Positions 1-10,517 are shown, numbered from the stretch's first letter. The stretch is 64,000 nt of DNA from Flavobacteriaceae bacterium (GCA_031277535.1 JAITMD010000021.1:124001-188000), one strand, 5' to 3'. Notes: a model not told the origin generated them from the sequence alone. A program made the numbers and translations.

Positions 1-169
1 TTAATGCTTCTGCAAAACCTTCTGGATATTCATGTTTTCCACGATTAATAAAGATATAGGACGCTTTAGCAAACGGAAATTGTTTGATAGCAGCATGCTG
101 CATCGTGAATTTATAAAAGTCGTTGTCTAAAATAGAGCTAATAATCTGATGATTTGTTCCTGTTTCCAT
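1..169 (-). CDS. pncB: Nicotinate phosphoribosyltransferase, N-terminal part (truncated by window edge)
   Basis: Reverse-strand reading from ATG at 169: METGTNHQIISSILDNDFYKFTMQHAAIKQFPFAKASYIFINRGKHEYPEGFAEAL; LDNDFYKFTMQ is typical of PncB. Not in the ORF track. Confidence 0.85.
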   Translation of the reverse strand, partial: METGTNHQIISSILDNDFYKFTMQHAAIKQFPFAKASYIFINRGKHEYPEGFAEAL

Positions 170-175
170 AAGCAG

Positions 176-877
176 TTAAATTAGAATATCGCTTTCTAAG
201 TCTGATTTTTCTACTTTAAAATCGAAATCAAGTTTATTCATTAACTCAATAACTAATTTCTTATACCAATTTTCAGACTTAGGGTGGATATATATTCTTT
301 CAATTAATTGTTCAATATCTACATGTATTTTTACTCCTTCATGTACAGATAAGTTTAGAGGAGTTACATCTGAGATAATTCGAACTTCTTTTTCGTATTG
401 AAAACTTTTTCTCTTGAATAAAAAAGGGAAAAAGTCATCTTCGTACGGTATGTGTTCATGTCTGTAATCGATGTATTCTACTTCACCTATGTGTTGTGGA
501 ATACGCGTTTCTAAAGCCAATGCCTCTTGCAGACGGCCTATAGTAGATTGTATAGCCAGTCCTTCATTGTTTTTAGTAAATATTTGCCACATCGCAAAAG
601 ATTCGTACTCATTGATATGCCAACTACTAATTACAATGTTTTTCCTTTTTTGTTTGTATCCATCTAAAAAGGTAGGATTGCTTGCTGCTATTAGTTTTAA
701 CTCTTCATAAGTCGGTTCGCTAAAAGTACCTTCGTACTGATCTTCGAACTTGTCAGAACGAGACATGAACAATTTTTTTGACAACAAGAGGTCTAAGAAT
801 TTAGACAAATCCAGATACTTCCAAACAATGGTGTTTGGATCTGTAGGAATGTGTATGTTCTTGTTGACTTGATACAT
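176..877 (-). CDS. DUF2971 domain-containing protein
   Basis: ORF 233 aa; KYLDLSKFLDLLLSKKLFMSRSDKFEDQYEG...SSWHINEYESFAMWQIF motifs. Confidence 0.8.
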   Translation of the reverse strand: MYQVNKNIHIPTDPNTIVWKYLDLSKFLDLLLSKKLFMSRSDKFEDQYEGTFSEPTYEELKLIAASNPTFLDGYKQKRKNIVISSWHINEYESFAMWQIFTKNNEGLAIQSTIGRLQEALALETRIPQHIGEVEYIDYRHEHIPYEDDFFPFLFKRKSFQYEKEVRIISDVTPLNLSVHEGVKIHVDIEQLIERIYIHPKSENWYKKLVIELMNKLDFDFKVEKSDLESDILI

Positions 878-2706
878 TATTCAAATGATTGTAATGATAC
901 TAATTTAGCATAAGTACCATTTAGGTGTATTAATTCGTCGTGTGTACCTTGTTCTACTATGTGTCCTTTTTGCATTACTACAATAAGGTCGGCATTCTGA
1001 ATTGTAGACAGACGGTGTGCAATAACTACAGACGTTCTGTTTTTCATCATGTTTTCCAAAGCAACCTGTACCAGTTTTTCGCTTTCTGTATCCAAAGCAG
1101 AAGTAGCCTCATCCAATATCATAATAGGAGGATTCTTTAGTACTGCACGAGCAATAGAAAGACGTTGTCTTTGTCCACCCGAAAGTTTACTACCTGAGTC
1201 TCCAATATTAGTTTCAATTCCCTTTGGCAAGTCTTTTACAAACTCATAAGCATTAGCAACTTTAAGTGCTTCTACAATTTCTTCGTCTGTGGCATCCTCT
1301 TTCCCTAATTTAAGGTTGTTTTTAATGCTGTCGTTAAATAAGATACTATCTTGTGTCACCAAACCAATCATACCTCTTAAATTGTCTAATTTTAAGTCTC
1401 TGATGTCTTCGTTGTCGATTTTAATGGTTCCTTCGTTAATATCCCAAAATCGAGTCAATAGATTAGCAATTGTACTCTTACCACTTCCAGATTGTCCTAC
1501 TAAGGCAACTGATTTTCCTTTCGGAATAGTAAGTGTAAAGTCTTTCAGTACATACTCATCTTCGTATTTAAACGAAATGTTTTGCATTTGTATGTCTGTA
1601 TCAAAAGACGTTTTTGCTATTGCATTTTCTTTACTTACGATAGGGTTTGTTTCTTCCAATACATGAAGTACACGTTCTGCAGCAGCATTACCACGTTTTA
1701 GAGAGTAAGAAGCTTTAGACATCGCTTTAGCAGGAGTAAGGATGTTATAAGCCATACCAATGTAAGCGATAAAAGCAGCACTCGTTAATGTACGTTCACC
1801 TAATACTAAGTGTCCTCCATATACTAATAATACGGCGATAGTTACAATACCTAAAAACTCGCTTAAAGGAGAAGATAAGTTCTGACGATTCAATATCTTA
1901 TTGTTTAACTCGTAGAAAGATTGTGTAGAATCTTGAAATCTGTTGTTAAACGTTTTCTCAGAGTTAAAGCTCTTAACTACTTTTAACCCTGATAGTGATT
2001 CTTCTATAATAGATAAGAAATAACCTTGTTCTTCTGAGGCTTTCTGAGAGCTTTTCTTTAATGATTTACCTACTTTAGAGATAATAACTCCAGATATAGG
2101 AACGAATAGGAATACAAACAACGTTAGTTCTACACTAATCATAAACATAGCTATGATAGTGAAAACAATCGTTAATGGCTCTCGTACCAATACCTCCAAG
2201 ATAGATAAGAAAGAGTGTTGTATTTCAAGTACATCCGATGTAATACGAGAAATAATATCTCCTTTTCTTTTTTCTGAGAAGAATGACAAAGGCAATTCTA
2301 ACGACTTCTTGTACATGGCGTTTCTAATGTCTTTTAGGACACCATTGCGCAAGAAAGTAATAAAGTACATTGCCCAGTAGTTAAACAAGTTCTTTAGTAA
2401 GAATAAAGAAATAATTAGACCAGCCATAACCATCAATGTATTCTGTGCACCATACTCATTAGAATACATTGTAATAAAGTAAGACATATACTGTTCTAAG
2501 TAATCTTTTGCTTCTAATAGTCCTGTATATACAGGTTTTTCGGTTATTTTTTTATTAGCGTTAAATAACACAGTCATCATTGGGATTAATGCCACAAAAG
2601 ACAGTGCGCTTAATAATGCATATAGTATATTGAAGAAAATGTTTAGATATGCATATTTTTTATAGGGTATCGCGAAGCGAAATATTTTCTTGAAGTATTC
2701 GTTCAT
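877..2706 (-). CDS. ABC transporter, fused permease/ATP-binding (MsbA-like exporter)
   Basis: 609 aa; Walker A GQSGSGKST, signature LSGGQRQR, N-terminal TM domain. Confidence 0.9.
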   Translation of the reverse strand: MNEYFKKIFRFAIPYKKYAYLNIFFNILYALLSALSFVALIPMMTVLFNANKKITEKPVYTGLLEAKDYLEQYMSYFITMYSNEYGAQNTLMVMAGLIISLFLLKNLFNYWAMYFITFLRNGVLKDIRNAMYKKSLELPLSFFSEKRKGDIISRITSDVLEIQHSFLSILEVLVREPLTIVFTIIAMFMISVELTLFVFLFVPISGVIISKVGKSLKKSSQKASEEQGYFLSIIEESLSGLKVVKSFNSEKTFNNRFQDSTQSFYELNNKILNRQNLSSPLSEFLGIVTIAVLLVYGGHLVLGERTLTSAAFIAYIGMAYNILTPAKAMSKASYSLKRGNAAAERVLHVLEETNPIVSKENAIAKTSFDTDIQMQNISFKYEDEYVLKDFTLTIPKGKSVALVGQSGSGKSTIANLLTRFWDINEGTIKIDNEDIRDLKLDNLRGMIGLVTQDSILFNDSIKNNLKLGKEDATDEEIVEALKVANAYEFVKDLPKGIETNIGDSGSKLSGGQRQRLSIARAVLKNPPIMILDEATSALDTESEKLVQVALENMMKNRTSVVIAHRLSTIQNADLIVVMQKGHIVEQGTHDELIHLNGTYAKLVSLQSFE

Positions 2707-2764
2707 ATAAGGGTATAGGAATAAAAAAGTGAGACTGATAACTTATGTTATCAGTCTATACTTT

Positions 2765-4486
2765 TTAGTTTAAGTTCATTTCTTTAATGATATCCTGGAT
2801 TCTTGTATCCAACAGTTTTTCTGTTGCTTTTATGTCTTCCAATTTATCGACAGGTTCGTTTACACTGAAGTAAAACTTGATCTTTGGTTCTGTTCCACTT
2901 GGACGAGCAGCAATCTTTGTTCCATCTTCTAAATAATAAATTAAAACGTTAGATTTAGGAATATTGATTTGTTCTATCTCGTCTGTAAATAAGTTTTTAG
3001 CTTGACTTGTTTGGTAATCTTCTACACATACTACGCGTTGACCTATAATCTCACTCATCGGATTTTCTCTTAACTCTACCATCATTTGTTTGATTTCTTC
3101 AGCTCCAGAAATTCCTTTTTTCACAATAGAAATTAAGTGTTCTTTGTAGTATCTATGATCGATGTATAAGTTCATTAATTGTTCGTAGAAAGAGCTTCCA
3201 TTAGCTTTTGCATTTGCAGCAATTTCACATACTAATAGGGCAGAGGCAACAGCATCTTTATCGCGTACAGCATCTCCTACCATGTATCCAAAACTTTCTT
3301 CTCCACCACCAATAAATTTTTGATCTGGACAATCGTTGATAAACTTAGCTATCCATTTGAATCCTGTTAATCCTACTTTACACTCTACACCAAAAGTTTC
3401 TGCTAAATCCAGCATCATTGGAGTAGATACAATAGTAGAACCAATAAATTCATTTCCTTTGAATCCGTGGTTGCGGTGCCAACGTGCCAATAAGAAAGCC
3501 GTCATCATAACCATTGTTTGGTTTCCATTCAATAGAATCATTTTTCCATCCAAGTCACGCACTCCAATACCAATACGATCAGAATCTGGGTCAGTACCTA
3601 TAACAATATCTGCCCCTTTTTCTTCAGCCAATTGCAAAGCCATAGTTAGTGCCTCTGGCTCCTCTGGGTTTGGCGATTTCACAGTAGGGAAGTCACCATT
3701 AGGTTCTGCTTGTTCTTGTACGATATATACATTTTTATATCCAGCAGCCTCTAAGGTTCTTGGAATCAATTTGATTGATGTACCATGAAGAGAAGTATAC
3801 GCTATTTTTACAGCGTCTTTTGCCTCTTGTGCAATTTTAGATCCAGCATTTTGTAACGTAGATTCGATAAACGCTTGGTCCAATTCTTCTCCTACATACG
3901 TGATCAAGTTGTCATTTCCTACAAAGTTTACTTGTTCATAAGTAAGGTTGTTGATCTCGTTGATTACAGCTGCATCGTTTGGAGGAACTATTTGTCCACC
4001 ATCTTGCCAATACACTTTGTATCCATTGTATTCTGGTGGATTGTGAGATGCAGTCAATACGATACCTGCATTACATCCATAGTGTTTTACTGCGAAAGAT
4101 AATTCTGGTGTAGGACGCATATCAGAAAACAGATATACTTTAATTCCATTTGCTGTAAATACGTCAGCTACTACTTTTGCTAATTCTTTACTATTGTGAC
4201 GACAGTCAAAGTTAATAGCTACTTTCCATTCTTGATTAGGGAAAGATGTTTTGATATAATTTGAAAGTCCTTGTGTATTTTTACCTAAGGTATATTTGTT
4301 GATTCGGTTTGTACCAACACCCATAATCCCTCTCATACCACCAGTTCCAAACTCCAAGTTCTTGTAAAAACTATCGTTCAGTTGGTTGATGTCATTCTCG
4401 ATTAAGTCTTGTACTGCAGCTTGTGTTGCAGCATCAAATGGTTCTTTTAACCATTGTTTAGCCTTTTCTAAATTTTCTTTTTCCAT
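2765..4486 (-). CDS. Phospho-sugar mutase (phosphoglucomutase/phosphomannomutase family)
   Basis: 573 aa; TASHNPPEYNGYKVY, GTDPDSDR, RPSGTEPKIKFY motifs. Confidence 0.93.
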   Translation of the reverse strand: MEKENLEKAKQWLKEPFDAATQAAVQDLIENDINQLNDSFYKNLEFGTGGMRGIMGVGTNRINKYTLGKNTQGLSNYIKTSFPNQEWKVAINFDCRHNSKELAKVVADVFTANGIKVYLFSDMRPTPELSFAVKHYGCNAGIVLTASHNPPEYNGYKVYWQDGGQIVPPNDAAVINEINNLTYEQVNFVGNDNLITYVGEELDQAFIESTLQNAGSKIAQEAKDAVKIAYTSLHGTSIKLIPRTLEAAGYKNVYIVQEQAEPNGDFPTVKSPNPEEPEALTMALQLAEEKGADIVIGTDPDSDRIGIGVRDLDGKMILLNGNQTMVMMTAFLLARWHRNHGFKGNEFIGSTIVSTPMMLDLAETFGVECKVGLTGFKWIAKFINDCPDQKFIGGGEESFGYMVGDAVRDKDAVASALLVCEIAANAKANGSSFYEQLMNLYIDHRYYKEHLISIVKKGISGAEEIKQMMVELRENPMSEIIGQRVVCVEDYQTSQAKNLFTDEIEQINIPKSNVLIYYLEDGTKIAARPSGTEPKIKFYFSVNEPVDKLEDIKATEKLLDTRIQDIIKEMNLN

Positions 4487-4497
4487 GAGCGTAAGTA

Positions 4498-5469
4498 TTA
4501 ATGTTTTGGAGCAGCCAAACTTAGATATTCAGCTACTTTATAACGATTATTAATCGTTTTTGTTTTTAATATTATTTCTCCTAAGAACCCCGCCAAAAAG
4601 AGTTGAGTTCCTATAATCATTGTTGCCAGTGCAATATAGAACCAAGGGTCTTGTGTAACCAAAATAGCAGGTTCGTGTGTATAGAGTTTATATAGTTTTC
4701 GCGCGCCTATAATAAAGGCAGAAAGAAAACCAATACAAAACATCGCTACACCCCAAGCACCAAAAAAGTGCATAGGACGTTTACCAAATTTAGAAAGAAA
4801 CCATATAGTAATCAAGTCTAAAAAACCATTGATAAAACGACTCATCCCAAACTTTGTGGTTCCGTATTTACGCGCTTGATGCTGAACAACTTTTTCGCCT
4901 ATTTTGTTGAAGCCTTCATTTTTAGCCAATACAGGAATGTATCGATGCATCTCTCCTGATACTTCTATATTTTTCACCACTGTATTTTTGTAAGCTTTTA
5001 GCCCGCAGTTAAAATCGTTTAGATACACTCCCGAAGTTTTGCGTGCTGCCCAGTTAAATAGTTTGGAAGGAATATTCTTGGCAATTACAGAGTCGTAACG
5101 TTTCTTTTTCCATCCAGACACTAAGTCGTATCCTTGCGTGGTAATCATTTGATACAATTCAGGAATTTCATCAGGACTGTCTTGTAAGTCTGCATCCATT
5201 GTAATTACCACATCACCTTGTACTTGTGCAAAACCAGCATGTAGTGCTTGCGATTTTCCAAAATTCTTTTGAAAGCGAATACCTTTTACATGAGTATCTT
5301 TTGCTGAGAGTTGGCTTATTATTGCCCAAGAATCATCTATACTACCATCGTCTATAAACACTACCTCATAGGTATAGTTGTTTTGATGCATTACTTTTGT
5401 AATCCATGTGTACAACTCTGGTAACGACTCTGCCTCATTAAGCAAAGGAATAACAATTGATATATTCAT
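4498..5469 (-). CDS. Family 2 glycosyltransferase (DPM1/GtrB-like)
   Basis: 323 aa; VIPLLNEAESLPEL, DADLQDSPDEIPEL, two C-terminal TM segments. Confidence 0.9.
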   Translation of the reverse strand: MNISIVIPLLNEAESLPELYTWITKVMHQNNYTYEVVFIDDGSIDDSWAIISQLSAKDTHVKGIRFQKNFGKSQALHAGFAQVQGDVVITMDADLQDSPDEIPELYQMITTQGYDLVSGWKKKRYDSVIAKNIPSKLFNWAARKTSGVYLNDFNCGLKAYKNTVVKNIEVSGEMHRYIPVLAKNEGFNKIGEKVVQHQARKYGTTKFGMSRFINGFLDLITIWFLSKFGKRPMHFFGAWGVAMFCIGFLSAFIIGARKLYKLYTHEPAILVTQDPWFYIALATMIIGTQLFLAGFLGEIILKTKTINNRYKVAEYLSLAAPKH

Positions 5470-5472
5470 AAA

Positions 5473-6033
5473 TTATTGCTGTTCTTTCGTAGGTTCGTTG
5501 CTTACTGGTGCAAACTCAGATTTATTTCTAAAGATAGCAGCCAACAGCAATCCAAGAATAGAGTATCTTAAGATACTACCTGCCCATAAGAACAACTGTG
5601 ATTTAATAGTGAATTGTTCTAAGTTTTTAGCTTGAGTTAATTGTTCTGTTTTTTGTTCAGGAGTTAACTCAATATTTTTTAATGTTTCTACCAACATATT
5701 GTACAATGCATCTTTTAATTCTGCTTTTGCTGCTGGATCCACAATATTGAAAAGGACATTATACGTTAAATAGTTTACCGTAAGTCCTATACTAATCATA
5801 ATTAGGTAGGGTGTAAAGGCGTCTTTAAAGGTAATTAATCCACCAATTCTTTTTTTGGTTAGCACAATTACAGCTATACCAATAAGAGTAATCATCCCTA
5901 TATTAAAAAAACCAACAAATGTGTTGACAAATAAGGCTTTATCTATAAAAAATATACTAACATTGAAAAGGATGTAGTAGAAAGATAGTAGGACACCGAA
6001 TTGTACACCGGTTTTTGTGATAAGATTCTTCAT
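5473..6033 (-). CDS. DUF4199 domain-containing membrane protein
   Basis: 186 aa, four TM segments; adjacent to GT2 as in other Flavobacteriaceae. Confidence 0.75.
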   Translation of the reverse strand: MKNLITKTGVQFGVLLSFYYILFNVSIFFIDKALFVNTFVGFFNIGMITLIGIAVIVLTKKRIGGLITFKDAFTPYLIMISIGLTVNYLTYNVLFNIVDPAAKAELKDALYNMLVETLKNIELTPEQKTEQLTQAKNLEQFTIKSQLFLWAGSILRYSILGLLLAAIFRNKSEFAPVSNEPTKEQQ

Positions 6034-6796
6034 TTTTATTTTTATCGTACACTTTAGAAATACAAATATACTAAAATAGGAGTGGAAGTTTATCGTATTA
6101 ATATAATGTTCGTGCTAAAAAAAGTAGTTTGTTTTTTTATAGATTTGAAGGCAGACAATTGTTTTGTGAAAAAGAATCTTTCTGATTTCGATTTAGTGCA
6201 TAGGATGTTTAAAAATTCTTAATTTATTTGAATAGTGAAATAAGTAAATAAATGGAGTGTTTTTTGTCAAGAAAGTTTGAGTGTTTTAGGGTGTTATTTA
6301 CCTTTTTGTTATTTGTGTGTAAAAATAGCTTTTTTGACTTGTTTTTGAGCGTAAAATTTGCTTCAATCCCTTTTGATTACTGAGTTTTTAGTGGTTTTGT
6401 TTTGCCGTTCTTCGGGAGTTGTTCGGAGATTGTTCCAAAAATAGGGGTGTTTTCCGAAGCGTTTCCGAAGAAACCTCGATCAATACCGCATAAAAACTGG
6501 TCTGAGGAGTGATTTTTGATGTTTAAAAATCAGGAAATATCAAAATTGAAAAAGGTGTAAAAATGGTATTTTTTACTTTTTTTGATAGTGTGTCTAAAAG
6601 CTTTGATTAGTGAATAAAAAAATGAAACAAAGCTTCGTTTTAGAGTTTAATACGATACAAATATACAAAAAAATAACCGTTTAATTGACAGGAAATTATG
6701 AATATAAAAGGGATAGTGGATTGCTATGCAAGAGAGGAGGGGATGCTTTCGAAAGTTTTCTAAAGCATTAATTATGAAATAAAATAAAATTAGTTG

Positions 6797-6826
6797 TTTG
6801 ATATTTCGATTATAGTTGTAAATTTG
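6797..6826 (+). promoter_or_regulatory. Bacteroidetes-type promoter for rpmE2 (TTTG -33, TAAATTTG -7, 18 nt spacer)
   Basis: tttg at 6797-6800; taaatttg at 6819-6826. Confidence 0.6.
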
Positions 6827-6831
6827 CAGTC

Positions 6832-6942
6832 TGAAAATACAAATAAAGTATAACAACAAAAGTTATTGAAAGTTTATACCTTTCTTGGAATACAGGAAGC
6901 TTCAGAATAGACAATAACTCAAAATTAAATAAGATTTACATC
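6832..6942 (+). promoter_or_regulatory. Candidate structured 5' leader of L31
   Basis: GTTATTG (6862-6868) pairs with CAATAAC (6912-6918); TCTGAA/TTCAGA alternative pairing. Confidence 0.35.
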
Positions 6943-7194
6943 ATGAAAAAAGGTATTCACCCAGAAAATTACCGCTTAGTAGCATTTAAAGATATGTCTA
7001 ACGAAGACGTATTCATCACAAAATCAACAGTAGATACAAAAGAAACTATCGAAGTTGACGGAGTAGAATACCCAGTGTTCAAAATGGAGATTTCTCGTAC
7101 TTCTCACCCATTCTACACAGGTAAATCAAAACTTATCGATACTGCAGGACGTATTGATAAATTCAAAAGCAAATACGCTAAATTCGGAAAATAA
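6943..7194 (+). CDS. rpmE2: 50S ribosomal protein L31 type B
   Basis: 83 aa MKKGIHPENYRLVAFKDMS...ISRTSHPFYTGKSKLIDTAGRIDKFKSKY. Confidence 0.95.
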   Translation: MKKGIHPENYRLVAFKDMSNEDVFITKSTVDTKETIEVDGVEYPVFKMEISRTSHPFYTGKSKLIDTAGRIDKFKSKYAKFGK

Positions 7195-7212
7195 TTCTGA
7201 TTTAAGATATAA

Positions 7213-7248
7213 GAAAAGCCCTCACTATTGTGTGGGCTTTTTTTTTGT
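7213..7248 (+). terminator. Intrinsic terminator after L31
   Basis: AAAGCCCtCAC-TATT-GTGtGGGCTTT followed by T-run. Confidence 0.8.
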
Positions 7249-7321
7249 ATTTATATGACAAATATGTGAATGATTCACCTTATTCTTTTACCTTTGAGTA
7301 TCTTAAAACAAAGTAAGAATT

Positions 7322-8512
7322 ATGAATTATATTTTATTTGACGGTGATGTAAGAGAGGCTTTATTGCCATTTACATTTACTCGTCCTGTAGCAGATATTA
7401 GAGTAGGGATTTTGACTATACGCGAAAAATGGGAAAAACGTTTGGGGTATACAACAACTACAATTACAGAAGAGTATTTGGCTCAGAAATATCCTATGGT
7501 AGAAGTAGAGAATAATGTAATGATTAATGCTGCTTATTTACCTACTGATGTTTTGGTAGAAATGGTTTTGAATTTAGAACCAATGCAAGGTATTATTTAT
7601 GAGGATGATATTGTGGCTTTTTATGCACAAGACAATCAAGAAGAGGTTGATTTTGATAACTATGAGTTGTTGACTTGTGAAACTACCTTGACAAAAATTG
7701 CTCATAAGTGGGATATCTTTCAAAAGAATGATGAGGCAATCCGCGAGGATTTTGAATTAATAGTAGATGATCGTTTTTCGGAACCTTTGTCTAAAACAGT
7801 GAATGTTATTTGCCCAGAGCAAGTGTTTGTGGAAGAAGGAGCAAAATTGGAATATGTGACTTTAAATGCTTCTACAGGGCCAATCTATATAGGGAAAGAT
7901 ACGGAAATAATGGAAGGGGCTATTATTCGTGGTCCATTTGCTTTGTGTGAAGGAGCTCAAGTAAAAATGGGAGCAAAAATATATGGTGCAACTACTATTG
8001 GACCAGAGTGTAGAGTAGGTGGAGAGGTGAGTAATTCTGTGATGATGGGATATTCAAATAAAGGGCATGATGGCTTTTTAGGAAATTCTGTATTAGGAGA
8101 ATGGTGCAATTTAGGAGCGGATACAAATAATTCTAACTTAAAGAATAATTACGCGCCTGTGAAAGTGTGGAGTTATGAAACGCAATCTTATGAAAATACA
8201 GGATTGCAGTTCTGCGGATTAATGATGGGAGATCACAGCAAAAGTGGTATTAATACTATGTTTAATACAGGAACTGTGGTAGGTGTGGCTTGTAGCGTAT
8301 TTGGTGGAGGTTTCCCTTCTACGTACTTACCAAGTTTTACTTGGGGTGGAGTGGAAAGCAATGAGGTGTACAATGTTGAAAAAGCATTGGAAACTATGAA
8401 AATTGTGATGTCAAGACGCCATATAGAATTAACGGATGAGGATGAACAAATTATCCGTCATTTGTCTGAAGAAGCAAATTTGGATCGCTTTGAACATAAT
8501 CTAAAAAGATAG
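7322..8512 (+). CDS. GlmU-family sugar nucleotidyltransferase-like protein with left-handed beta-helix
   Basis: 396 aa; FDGDVREALLPFTFTRPVADIRVGILTIREKWE; hexapeptide repeats. Confidence 0.85.
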   Translation: MNYILFDGDVREALLPFTFTRPVADIRVGILTIREKWEKRLGYTTTTITEEYLAQKYPMVEVENNVMINAAYLPTDVLVEMVLNLEPMQGIIYEDDIVAFYAQDNQEEVDFDNYELLTCETTLTKIAHKWDIFQKNDEAIREDFELIVDDRFSEPLSKTVNVICPEQVFVEEGAKLEYVTLNASTGPIYIGKDTEIMEGAIIRGPFALCEGAQVKMGAKIYGATTIGPECRVGGEVSNSVMMGYSNKGHDGFLGNSVLGEWCNLGADTNNSNLKNNYAPVKVWSYETQSYENTGLQFCGLMMGDHSKSGINTMFNTGTVVGVACSVFGGGFPSTYLPSFTWGGVESNEVYNVEKALETMKIVMSRRHIELTDEDEQIIRHLSEEANLDRFEHNLKR

Positions 8513-8532
8513 GATTTAGAATGCTATATAAA

Positions 8533-8571
8533 AGAAAGGACAAGTTCGCAAACTTGTCCTTTTCTTTTATC
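8533..8571. terminator. Bidirectional intrinsic terminator between convergent genes
   Basis: AAAGGACAAGTT-CGCA-AACTTGTCCTTTT. Confidence 0.75.
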
Positions 8572-8637
8572 AGTATATCGTTATTGCGTATGCTGTGTTT
8601 ATTCCAGTTTATCTTAATTTATAGGATAGATAATTGG

Positions 8638-10473
8638 TTAATAGTATGAAATAGTTTGCGGTTTTGAATAGTTGAAGTTTGGTAACTCAACATTGTATTG
8701 TCTTGAATTGGCATAGAATACACTTCTACCTGTATCCGGCATTGTTGGAAAATACACAAAAGATACAGCAATGCTGCTAAATACCAAATAGTCATTGTTT
8801 GCTACAAACCCTATACTAAAACGAGAGTATAGTTTTGGGTCTAAGAAACGGTCTTTGTTTGTTCCTAAAAAGGCTCCTTCTATATTAATGAAAGGATTGA
8901 TACGAAACCCTTTCCATTCAAAAGGGGCGTATGATTGCCATTGGTAACCAAAAGATAAACGTTTGGTTCCTGTGAGTGTACTTGCGGCAAGCCCTTCTAC
9001 TACATTCCCTAAACCTATTTTATCACCTACATGATCAATTCTATTAAAACCAACCATTAGCTGTGGTAAAAAGAAATGTCTAAAACGCCATTTACCTAAA
9101 ATGAATAATTTGGTAAAATAGGTTCCATCAAATCGGAAAGCAGCTTGTTCTGCGTGTCCTTGATAAAAGTAACTACCCCATTCAATATTACTGCCAAAAT
9201 AACCATATCGGGTATATCCTCCTATGGCAAATTTTAGTCCTAAGTATCCACGTCGTTTATCGTATTGATTTCTAAAACCTCCTGTTATTGCTGCAACTTT
9301 ACCTACTTGAACGTCTTCTATGATATCGTAGTTAAAGATATAGCGATCTTGTACATAGTTAATTGAACTTATACTAAGTGCTCCTAAGTAGGTATTGGAA
9401 TCGCGGTAGAATCCAAAAGGATCATATTCAGGCGTAGGGCTTTCTGTATAGTCTTGACGGTTGTAGCGGAAGGCCATACGCAGATTGGTAATTACAGGTT
9501 TGTCTACAAAACTCTTAAACAAAGGAATGGAATAACCGACCCAAGTATCAAAAGTGTTTATTTTGAAGGGTTGAGCTTCAAATTTTTGCATAGAATCGGG
9601 TAAGTATTGATTGTAAAACTGTTGAAAAAGACTTACTCCTCCAGCCCATTTGGTATAGGGTGAATAAAAAGAGCGATCAAAAGAAAGCCCTTTGAAATAG
9701 TTACCATTTAAGTCTATGTCGTAGGTCAGATTTGCACGTACAAAAGATCTTTGGATGTTGTTGATTCTATAATTAAAGTAATAACCTTGCGTTTTTTCAA
9801 TATAGTTTGTACTAAATTCGAAAGTAACATCATGCCCAAAACCTCCAAAGTTTCTATCTACAAATTTGATTCTTGCTTTTGATGTAGACATAGATCCCGT
9901 AGGATAAATACTCCAAGAGTCTAATTCGCGAATCAATACATCAATAGTATCTTTTGATGTAGCCAAAGGAATTGGATAAATACTTACCCTTCTTACAAAG
10001 CGTTGCGTACGAATTAAACGTTCACTTTCTTTTACTTTTAAAGAGTCAAAACGTTGACCTTCTTTAAAAAGTAAATAGTTGCGTATTGTAAATTGCTTTG
10101 TTTTTAAGTGAAATCTATTTCCAATGTCTTCCAGTTTTGTTTCTGGAGTTCTTAGAGAATCAGAATCAGAATATCCAAAAGGATCAAGGGTAACAATGCG
10201 TATGTTGCGTATTACTTTTCCTTGACCAAGTTCAAGGTTCTGATTGTTTTTGATTACTGGAGCGTTGGCAATTAGTTTCTTATTGTTTTTATAGACTAAT
10301 TTATTAAACATCTTACCCAGTTTAGACGTGCGTTCTTTTTTGGTTAAGAGCTGTTCGCTTTTCTTTTCTTCTACTTTAGGTAAGGTATCTTGCTTGACAG
10401 GCAATACTTCTTGTGTCCATGCTGTTGAAAAGCATAGAAAAAAAAGTAATATACATAGAGTAGAATGACGCAT
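8638..10473 (-). CDS. BamA/POTRA-like outer membrane protein
   Basis: 611 aa; signal peptide, POTRA-like N-terminus, repeated beta-strand barrel sequence. Confidence 0.75.
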   Translation of the reverse strand: MRHSTLCILLFFLCFSTAWTQEVLPVKQDTLPKVEEKKSEQLLTKKERTSKLGKMFNKLVYKNNKKLIANAPVIKNNQNLELGQGKVIRNIRIVTLDPFGYSDSDSLRTPETKLEDIGNRFHLKTKQFTIRNYLLFKEGQRFDSLKVKESERLIRTQRFVRRVSIYPIPLATSKDTIDVLIRELDSWSIYPTGSMSTSKARIKFVDRNFGGFGHDVTFEFSTNYIEKTQGYYFNYRINNIQRSFVRANLTYDIDLNGNYFKGLSFDRSFYSPYTKWAGGVSLFQQFYNQYLPDSMQKFEAQPFKINTFDTWVGYSIPLFKSFVDKPVITNLRMAFRYNRQDYTESPTPEYDPFGFYRDSNTYLGALSISSINYVQDRYIFNYDIIEDVQVGKVAAITGGFRNQYDKRRGYLGLKFAIGGYTRYGYFGSNIEWGSYFYQGHAEQAAFRFDGTYFTKLFILGKWRFRHFFLPQLMVGFNRIDHVGDKIGLGNVVEGLAASTLTGTKRLSFGYQWQSYAPFEWKGFRINPFINIEGAFLGTNKDRFLDPKLYSRFSIGFVANNDYLVFSSIAVSFVYFPTMPDTGRSVFYANSRQYNVELPNFNYSKPQTISYY

Positions 10474-10517
10474 GGATAAGCTTGTAAATTAGTTTGTGTT
10501 TAGATATAACCCTAAAA

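Noticed and set aside
471-710. Antisense ORFs inside long CDSs (e.g. 471-710, 1049-1249, 1289-1666, 3336-3788, 42970-43311, 43930-44205)
   Set aside because: Each lies opposite a well-supported conserved gene and has no family motifs; shadow ORFs are common in AT-rich genomes.
6647-6859. 70-aa minus-strand ORF upstream of L31
   Set aside because: Overlaps the L31 promoter and is low-complexity Phe/Ile/Tyr-rich; unlikely to be coding.
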